The notes under the pieces are model-generated. The model was not told the DNA's origin. It saw only the letters and a program-made list of their open reading frames with translations, and did no database searches. This document shows, piece by piece, positions 60,452-64,000 of a DNA stretch of 64,000 bases; the first letter of the stretch is position 1; each line of letters begins with the position of its first letter. The DNA comes from Teretinema zuelzerae (GTDB lineage Bacteria; Spirochaetota; Spirochaetia; Treponematales; Treponemataceae), in the NCBI RefSeq assembly GCF_021021555.1, contig NZ_JAINWA010000003.1, forward strand, positions 310,001 to 374,000, written 5' to 3'. Both the position numbers and the translations under genes were made by a program.

Positions 60452-62044
60452 ATGACCCTACCAACCGCTCTTTTCATGACGGTCCTTTCGGCCGGTCTTC
60501 TGGTGCTGTCCATTCCGAACGAACTCATGCCCTTAGGTTCGTTTTCGATCGGCCTGATCGCGCTGGCCCCTCTCTATCTGGCTCTTCTCGGCAACAAAGG
60601 GAAAAGCCGCGCCGGATTGATGGGCGGACTGTTGATGCTGCTAGTGCATCTGGGGTCGAGCTTTTGGCTCGCGTACTTTAAGGAATTCGCGATATTCACC
60701 CTGGGGGCCTCGGCTCTCGGCTGTTTTCTCATCGGCGTACCGGCGGGCTTTGTATTCCGCTCGAGCGTAAAAATACGGCGTCCGTTGCGTCCCTTTCTGT
60801 TCGCGGCAGCGTGGACTGTGTGGGAATGGGGAAAATCGATCGGTTTTCTGGCCTACCCCTGGGGAACGGTGTCGATGTCCGCGCACCGGGCCTTGATTCC
60901 GGCTCAGATCGCGGAAATCACCGGCACCTGGGGAATATCCTATCTCATGGCTCTATTCTCCGCGGTTTTTGCCGAATGCGTATTCTCTGTCGCTTCAGGA
61001 TCGATCAGAAACGATCTGAAGCGCAGCGCACCGCTTTTTAAAACGCTCGCGTTCTCCGCCTTTCTCTGGGGCGCGGCACTCTGCTTCGGTTCTTACCGGC
61101 TCGTCGCCCCCCGCTCGCCGTCCGGAACGCTCGCGGTGACCCTTGTGCAGCAAAACGCCGATTCGTGGGCCGACGGCGGGGCGAAAAAGGCGATGGAGAC
61201 ATCGCAGCGGCTGACGGGAGAATCCATCGCCGCCGCGGGCAAAAAGCCCGATCTCATCGTGTGGAGCGAGTCCACCCTTCCCTTTCCCTTCGCCGAATAC
61301 CGGAACCGGTTCAAGCGCTTTCCTGAATCTTACCCCTTTCTGGATTTCTTGAAGGATACCGATGTTCCCCTCCTTGTCGGCGCTCCGGTGGTAGTGGACG
61401 AGGAAAACTGGGGGCTCTCGAATTCGGCCGTTCTCATTTCTCCTGAAGGAGTCGTGACTGATTGGCACGCAAAGGTTCAGCTGGTGCCCTTCGCCGAGTA
61501 CATGCCCTTCACGGAATACGAGTGGGTGAGGAATTTCTTCGACGCCCTCGTCGGTTTCTCGCGAGGCTGGGTTCCCGGAACGAAGATCAAAAGCCTTGTT
61601 CTGCATACCGAAAATGCCGGAACCGTGCGCTTCGCCGCGCCCATTTGCTTCGAGGACGCGTTTTCTTCGCTGGTTGCCGGCTTCCATAATACCGGGAGCA
61701 ACCTCCTCATAAACATGACGAACGACTCATGGTCGAAAACCGACAGCGCCGAATATCAGCACCACGCCGCGGCTCTCTTCCGGGCGATAGAACTTCGAAC
61801 GACGCTTATCAGATCGACGAACGCCGGCTATTCGACCGTCATAAACGCCGAAGGCAGAATACTCGCCGATATGCCCCTGTTCGCAGAGGCCGCGATCACC
61901 GTCGACGCTCCTCTGTATCAGAACCGAACGACCTTCTACGCCCGATTCGGGAACTGGCTCCCCGCCCTCCTGGCTCTCGCCCTGATATTCGTTTTTATTT
62001 TCGTTCCGGAAACCCGAAAAAGAACTGTCCTTTTGGAAAAATGA
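60452..62044 (+). CDS. lnt: Apolipoprotein N-acyltransferase
   Basis: 530 residues. N-terminal membrane part with about six helices (1-215), then a periplasmic nitrilase-type domain and a final membrane helix (about 505-522, LLALALIFVFIFVP). Catalytic triad read as E273 (VWSESTLPF), K341 (WHAKVQLVPFAEY) and C399 (APICFEDAF). It adds the third acyl chain to lipoproteins in the inner membrane. No Shine-Dalgarno sequence; a -10 ten bases upstream indicates a leaderless start. Confidence 0.96.
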   Translation: MTLPTALFMTVLSAGLLVLSIPNELMPLGSFSIGLIALAPLYLALLGNKGKSRAGLMGGLLMLLVHLGSSFWLAYFKEFAIFTLGASALGCFLIGVPAGFVFRSSVKIRRPLRPFLFAAAWTVWEWGKSIGFLAYPWGTVSMSAHRALIPAQIAEITGTWGISYLMALFSAVFAECVFSVASGSIRNDLKRSAPLFKTLAFSAFLWGAALCFGSYRLVAPRSPSGTLAVTLVQQNADSWADGGAKKAMETSQRLTGESIAAAGKKPDLIVWSESTLPFPFAEYRNRFKRFPESYPFLDFLKDTDVPLLVGAPVVVDEENWGLSNSAVLISPEGVVTDWHAKVQLVPFAEYMPFTEYEWVRNFFDALVGFSRGWVPGTKIKSLVLHTENAGTVRFAAPICFEDAFSSLVAGFHNTGSNLLINMTNDSWSKTDSAEYQHHAAALFRAIELRTTLIRSTNAGYSTVINAEGRILADMPLFAEAAITVDAPLYQNRTTFYARFGNWLPALLALALIFVFIFVPETRKRTVLLEK

Positions 62045-62062
62045 AACAACGCCCCCTATTTA

Positions 62063-62091
62063 TTGACACTTTCCGCCTCTTTCGTTAACCT
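62063..62091 (+). promoter_or_regulatory. Promoter of birA-bioY-bioM
   Basis: Consensus TTGACA (62063-62068), 17 bases, TAACCT (62086-62091), predicted start near 62098, about four bases before the birA ATG. The -10 is embedded in the left half of the BirA-operator-like palindrome. Confidence 0.7.
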
Positions 62092-62110
62092 GTTTTCATA
62101 AATGGTTAAC
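62084..62110 (+). promoter_or_regulatory. BirA operator-like palindrome over the birA promoter and start codon
   Basis: GTTAACC (62084-62090), 13 bases, GGTTAAC (62104-62110), perfect 7-bp inverted repeats; flanks TC and AA extend it imperfectly toward TTGTTAACC/GGTTAACAA, the half-site known for BirA operators. It covers the -10, the predicted start of transcription and the ATG of birA, so biotinyl-AMP-loaded BirA would block transcription of its own gene and the biotin transporter. Confidence 0.75.
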
Positions 62111-63118
62111 AACAACTATTCCGACACTTCTGTATCCCAGCCGATGAAACACGGCTCGTCTGAAAGCGCGGCCGAAGGCCGCGGAAAGAACACCCGGGCG
62201 AAGGTCCTGGACATGCTGAGAAGCGCCGCGGGTGGCATCTCAGGCGAAGCAATGGCGGCCCAAATCGGAGTCAGCCGCGTAGCAGTGTGGAAGGCCGTCA
62301 AGGGACTGTGCGAGGCGGGATACGAAATAGCGGGAAATCCCGAAGGCTATGCGCTGGTGCGCGATAAGACGGACAGCATCGACGAATGGGAGTTCGGAGC
62401 GGACGCCCCGCGCTTTCGCCATCTTGAATCGACCGACTCGACGATGAACCGCGCGTTCGACGAGGCGCTCCGGGGAGCCGCGCACGGATTGGTGGTCACC
62501 GCCGACAGACAGCTCACCGGGCGGGGCATGTCCGGGAAAGCCTGGAATTCTGCCGCGGGCGGGCTTTTTTTCACGATTGTTACGCGGCCCGGACTCGCCG
62601 TATGGGATTCCCACCGCATGGTCATGGCGGCCCAGTGCGCCGCCGCAGAGGCTGTCCGCTCGGCGACGGGAGTCGAGTGTTCTCTGGATTGGCCGAACGA
62701 TCTGCTTGTCGGATCAGGCAAAATCGGAGGAATTCTCGGAGAAGGACTGTTTTCAGGAACCACCCTGTCCTTCATGAATCTGGGGGTTGGCATCAATACC
62801 GGCGAACGTCCGGACATGCCCGGCACAGGCGCCGTAAACGGCGGCAGAAAAGAAATTCTCGATTTCTTTTTGAAAAATTTCGATCGCATTGATCCCGAGT
62901 CTCCCGGCCTCGCCTCGCGCTGGAATTCGAAGTGCCCGCGGATCGGACAGAGCATAATCGGGAAAACAGTCGGCGGCGCCCGGGTAGAAGGAGCTTTTCT
63001 CGGCATCGATGAAGCAGGACGCGCGCGGATACGGGAAGATAAAGACACAGGCGGTTATGGAGAACGGCTTTTTTCGCCGGGTTCCTTATCAATAGAAACA
63101 AAAGGATGGAGAAGATGA
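62102..63118 (+). CDS. birA: Bifunctional biotin-protein ligase / biotin operon repressor
   Basis: 338 residues. Winged helix-turn-helix about 30-88 (LRSAAGGISGEAMAAQIGVSRVAVWKAVKGL), ligase domain with biotinyl-AMP loop GRGMSGKAW at 140-148, the biotin-site DWPNDLLV and KIGGILGE, and a C-terminal SH3-like domain. It biotinylates acyl-CoA carboxylase-type carriers and, with biotin-AMP, represses transcription. The DNA-binding domain matches the operator-like palindrome at its own promoter. The first ATG gives a 30-residue tail before the HTH and has no ribosome-binding site; a later in-frame ATG (62144) has none either. Confidence 0.93.
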   Translation: MVNNNYSDTSVSQPMKHGSSESAAEGRGKNTRAKVLDMLRSAAGGISGEAMAAQIGVSRVAVWKAVKGLCEAGYEIAGNPEGYALVRDKTDSIDEWEFGADAPRFRHLESTDSTMNRAFDEALRGAAHGLVVTADRQLTGRGMSGKAWNSAAGGLFFTIVTRPGLAVWDSHRMVMAAQCAAAEAVRSATGVECSLDWPNDLLVGSGKIGGILGEGLFSGTTLSFMNLGVGINTGERPDMPGTGAVNGGRKEILDFFLKNFDRIDPESPGLASRWNSKCPRIGQSIIGKTVGGARVEGAFLGIDEAGRARIREDKDTGGYGERLFSPGSLSIETKGWRR

Positions 63119-63681
63119 ATCAACTCAAGACCAGCACCCTCAAATCGGTGTTCACCGCGGTATTCGCGGCTCTCATTTGCGCAGGATCGATTATGGCCGT
63201 GCCGATAGGGCCTGTCCCGATAGTCCTGCAAAACGCCTTCGCGGTATTGGCGGGCCTCCTGCTCGGACCGGTCCAGGGAGCCGGGGCGGTGGGACTCTTC
63301 CTCATCGCGGGGATGATCGGGCTTCCGGTATTCTCAGGCGGTAAAAGCGGATTCGCCGTGATCGCAGGGCCTACGGGCGGATACCTCGCAGGATACTTCA
63401 TCGCCGCTCTTATCGGCGGCTACGCGGTGCAGCGCGCGTCCAAGGACAATCCGAAGCAAGCGCTTCCGATAATAATCAGCGCGTCGATAGCGGCCTTCGC
63501 CTGCATTTACATACCGGGAGTCCTCGTGCTGAAGAGGAGCCTCTCCTTGAGCCTCGCGGACGCGATCGCGAAGGGATTCATACCCTTTCTCATCGGCGAC
63601 GCCGTGAAGATCGTCGCAATCGTTCCGATAACCCTGAAGCTCCGGCCGATAGTGGCGAGATATTTGTCCCAGGATGATTAA
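63115..63681 (+). CDS. bioY: Biotin ECF transporter substrate-binding protein BioY
   Basis: 188 residues, start at 63115 overlapping the birA stop (ATGA), with AAAGGA eight bases upstream. Six membrane helices with BioY landmarks: PIGPVPIVLQNAFAVLAGLLLGP, GAGAVGLFLIAGMIGLPVFSGGKSGFAVIAGPTGGYLAGYF and FIPFLIGDAVKIVAIVPI. It binds biotin in the membrane. With BioM, encoded next, and a transmembrane BioN presumably beyond the window, it forms an ECF importer. Regulated with birA by the palindrome upstream. Confidence 0.96.
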   Translation: MNQLKTSTLKSVFTAVFAALICAGSIMAVPIGPVPIVLQNAFAVLAGLLLGPVQGAGAVGLFLIAGMIGLPVFSGGKSGFAVIAGPTGGYLAGYFIAALIGGYAVQRASKDNPKQALPIIISASIAAFACIYIPGVLVLKRSLSLSLADAIAKGFIPFLIGDAVKIVAIVPITLKLRPIVARYLSQDD

Positions 63682-64000
63682 GCTGGATAACCTCAGGCGA
63701 CGCTTTCCGGGGCAGGATAAGGACGCGCTGAAGGGCGCGACCTTCTCGGTACGGGACGGCGAGTTCGTCGTCATCGGCGGGGCGAACGGCTCCGGAAAAA
63801 GCGTGCTCATGCACCTGATAGCCTCCCTCGACAAGCCGACTTCAGGCATAGTCTCCTGCACGGACGCCGAAGGAAGGCCTGCTCGCGTGGGCCTCGTGTT
63901 CCAGGACGCGGACGCGCAGATTCTCGGCGACACCCCGCTTGAGGACGTTTCCGTGGGACCGAAGAACCTCGGCTTCTCCCGAACGGAAGCCGCCGCTATC
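63674..64000 (+). CDS. bioM: ECF transporter ATP-binding protein BioM (partial)
   Basis: 109 residues are visible; the rest lies beyond position 64000. ABC ATPase start IKLDNLRRRFPGQDKDALKG, Walker A GGANGSGKS at 35-43, and Q-loop VGLVFQDADAQILGDTPLEDV, whose ADAQ..... V form is typical of ECF energising subunits. The ATG overlaps the bioY end by eight bases. Energises biotin uptake through BioY. Confidence 0.92.
   Translation, partial: MIKLDNLRRRFPGQDKDALKGATFSVRDGEFVVIGGANGSGKSVLMHLIASLDKPTSGIVSCTDAEGRPARVGLVFQDADAQILGDTPLEDVSVGPKNLGFSRTEAAAI

Noticed and set aside
63081-63115. Riboswitch upstream of bioY
   Set aside because: bioY is translationally coupled to birA with no intergenic space, and biotin control is better explained by the upstream BirA-type palindrome.

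Overview
The window looks like a chromosomal segment of a treponeme-type spirochete. Three things point there: a complete spirochete-style periplasmic-flagella export and motor operon, including FlbB and the Lys/Cys pair used for hook crosslinking; a V-type rather than F-type ATPase operon; and gene neighbourhoods (murG-cvpA-holB-atoS-atoC; flgD-flgE-flbD-motA ... flhF-flhG-fliA) that I recall from Treponema pallidum. Base composition is moderately GC-rich and even. I see no insertion sequence, prophage, CRISPR array or rRNA, and no gene-free stretch longer than about 200 bases.

Layout. 1-3280 (minus): galM, then the start of a V-ATPase operon (atpE, a DUF2764-type protein, partial atpA). 3405-3797: a small J-domain protein. 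3801-10173 (minus): an ankyrin protein, murG, cvpA, a DNA polymerase III delta-prime-like gene and a sigma-54 two-component pair. 10281-10353: tRNA-Phe with its own promoter and terminator. 10478-11374: an exported barrel-like protein. 11488-33616 (minus): a run of 24 flagellar and associated genes from flbB to three small conserved genes, with a sigma-70-like promoter before flbB, a strong internal terminator between flgE and flbD, and an internal promoter before the gene preceding fliA. 33736-36579: a predicted secreted HExxH peptidase / propeller / barrel protein. 36687-42504: a DEAD-box helicase divergent from pcrA, then a chemoreceptor. 42563-47729 (minus): a GHKL-like hypothetical, a lipoprotein, trmB, ligA and a small exported protein. 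47898-55713: a translationally coupled trio of a polytopic membrane protein, dinB and a 1554-residue outer-membrane protein with a SprA-like feel. 55735-60390 (minus): a galK-like kinase, surE, a TPR protein and a secreted TPR/NHL-propeller protein. 60452-64000: lnt, then birA-bioY-bioM (biotin regulation and uptake), with a palindromic BirA-operator-like site over the birA promoter.

The most coherent signal not explained by gene content is the promoter architecture. At least nine genes (murG, the 36579 gene, pcrA, trmB, the 47898 gene, surE, galK, lnt, birA) lack a Shine-Dalgarno sequence and have a recognisable -10 element ending about 6-11 bases before the start codon, which predicts leaderless mRNAs. 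In three cases the stop codon of the upstream gene is part of, or directly abuts, that -10 element. Genes inside operons and several single genes instead carry ordinary GGAGG-like sites, so two start modes appear to coexist. All promoter and terminator calls are by eye and untested.
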